The notes beneath the pieces are model-generated. The model saw only the letters and a program-made list of their open reading frames with translations, had not been told where the DNA came from and ran no database searches. 33,838 bases of DNA from Christensenella sp. UBA1782. GTDB taxonomy: Bacteria > Bacillota > Clostridia > Christensenellales > DTU072. The first letter of the stretch is position 1; the number at the start of each line of letters is the position of its first letter. A program made the translations under genes and the position numbers. Below, piece by piece: positions 33,557-33,838 of this stretch. The stretch lies in the NCBI GenBank assembly GCA_002315475.1, contig DCGI01000094.1, forward strand, positions 1 to 33,838. Direction: 5' to 3'.

Positions 33557-33563
33557 AGTCCGA

Positions 33564-33597
33564 AACAGCTTCGACACTTTGTCGAAGTTGTTTTTTT
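33564..33597 (+). terminator. tRNA-Leu terminator
   Basis: A 13-bp stem (33564-33576 with 33580-33592, one G-T pair) is followed by a seven-T run. It begins 8 nt after the tRNA CCA end. Confidence 0.9.
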
Positions 33598-33599
33598 AT

Positions 33600-33838
33600 G
33601 GCAAACGCCGAACGATATGCTTGCATAATCGGGCGGTGTTTTGCCATAAAAAACAAGAAGTCCCGCAAAACGGGACGCGTTTCGGACGCAGGCGAGCACC
33701 CTTAAGGTGTTCGGGGGACGGTACTTCCATAGGAAGTAGCGGAACCGAGCACCGGCACTGTTTCGGCAAACGCCGAACGATATGCTTGCATAATCGGATG
33801 GTGTTTTGCCATAAAAAAACAAGAAGTCCCGCAAAACG
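33600..33838. repeat. Direct repeat, 165-bp period, with internal hairpins (runs off window)
   Basis: A unit of about 73 nt at 33600-33672 recurs at 33765-33838 with two substitutions and one extra A, and is cut by the window end. Each unit holds a hairpin (GGCAAA with TTTGCC outside; CGAT-ATGC with GCAT-AATCG inside) and then a GTCCCG-CAAAA-CGGGAC hairpin. The 92 nt between the copies also contain short stems (GAGCACC/GGTGTTC; GTACTTCC/GGAAGTA). No gene is supported on either strand; the minus-strand open frame here is a by-product of the repeat. Confidence 0.75.

Noticed and set aside
33412..33834. 140-codon minus-strand open frame across the tRNA and the repeat
   Set aside because: It runs antisense through tRNA-Leu and its terminator, and its repeated peptide simply reflects the repeated DNA unit.
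33470..33838. Integrated element at tRNA-Leu
   Set aside because: No integrase, and no duplicated tRNA 3' end is seen within the window; the repeat downstream does not copy tRNA sequence.

Overview
The window looks like a chromosomal segment from an uncultured gut-type Bacillota (Clostridia). The evidence is a single-chain pyruvate:ferredoxin oxidoreductase (anaerobic metabolism), strong Shine-Dalgarno sequences, TTGACA/TATAAT promoters, many strong intrinsic terminators, lipobox lipoproteins and a giant InlB-repeat surface protein. This assignment is inference; there is no rRNA or other phylogenetic marker to fix it more precisely. I see no prophage, insertion sequence, transposase or CRISPR array.

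Layout, left to right. 1-110: a doubtful gene tail and a bidirectional terminator. 110-195: a structured intergenic element directly after the mgtC stop codon. 197-1931: an MgtC-type membrane protein (-) and a beta-propeller-like lipoprotein (+), divergently transcribed from back-to-back promoters. 2004-5746: nifJ (+) with a near-consensus promoter and terminator. 5747-6049: an orphan structured intergenic stretch between convergent genes. 6088-8618: a large unrecognised lipoprotein (-). 8812-9825: cysteine synthase (-). 9883-10641: a divergent acyltransferase (-), apparently leaderless. 10690-14797: a four-gene sugar-catabolic operon (-) of two Gfo/Idh/MocA dehydrogenases, a ThuA-like protein and a TIM-barrel isomerase/epimerase, with a clear promoter and terminator. 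15000-15608: recX (+), also apparently leaderless. 15708-16297: a small tail-anchored membrane protein (+). 16309-32857: a 14.6 kb gene for a 4871-residue surface protein (-), followed 35 bp later by aspS with no visible terminator between them. 33470-33597: tRNA-Leu(CAA) (+) and its terminator, then the start of a 165-bp-period repeat running off the window.

The clearest functional unit is the sugar operon, which resembles oxidation-first glycoside breakdown (3-keto sugar formation, cleavage, isomerisation). The most original signals are non-coding. An ~86-nt hairpin element occurs twice with compensatory base changes, each time 1-4 nt after a stop codon and just before an intrinsic terminator. 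Two genes share an extended -10 (TGnTATAAT) exactly 6 nt before their ATG, as in leaderless transcripts. Two other palindromic repeat families also sit at gene ends.
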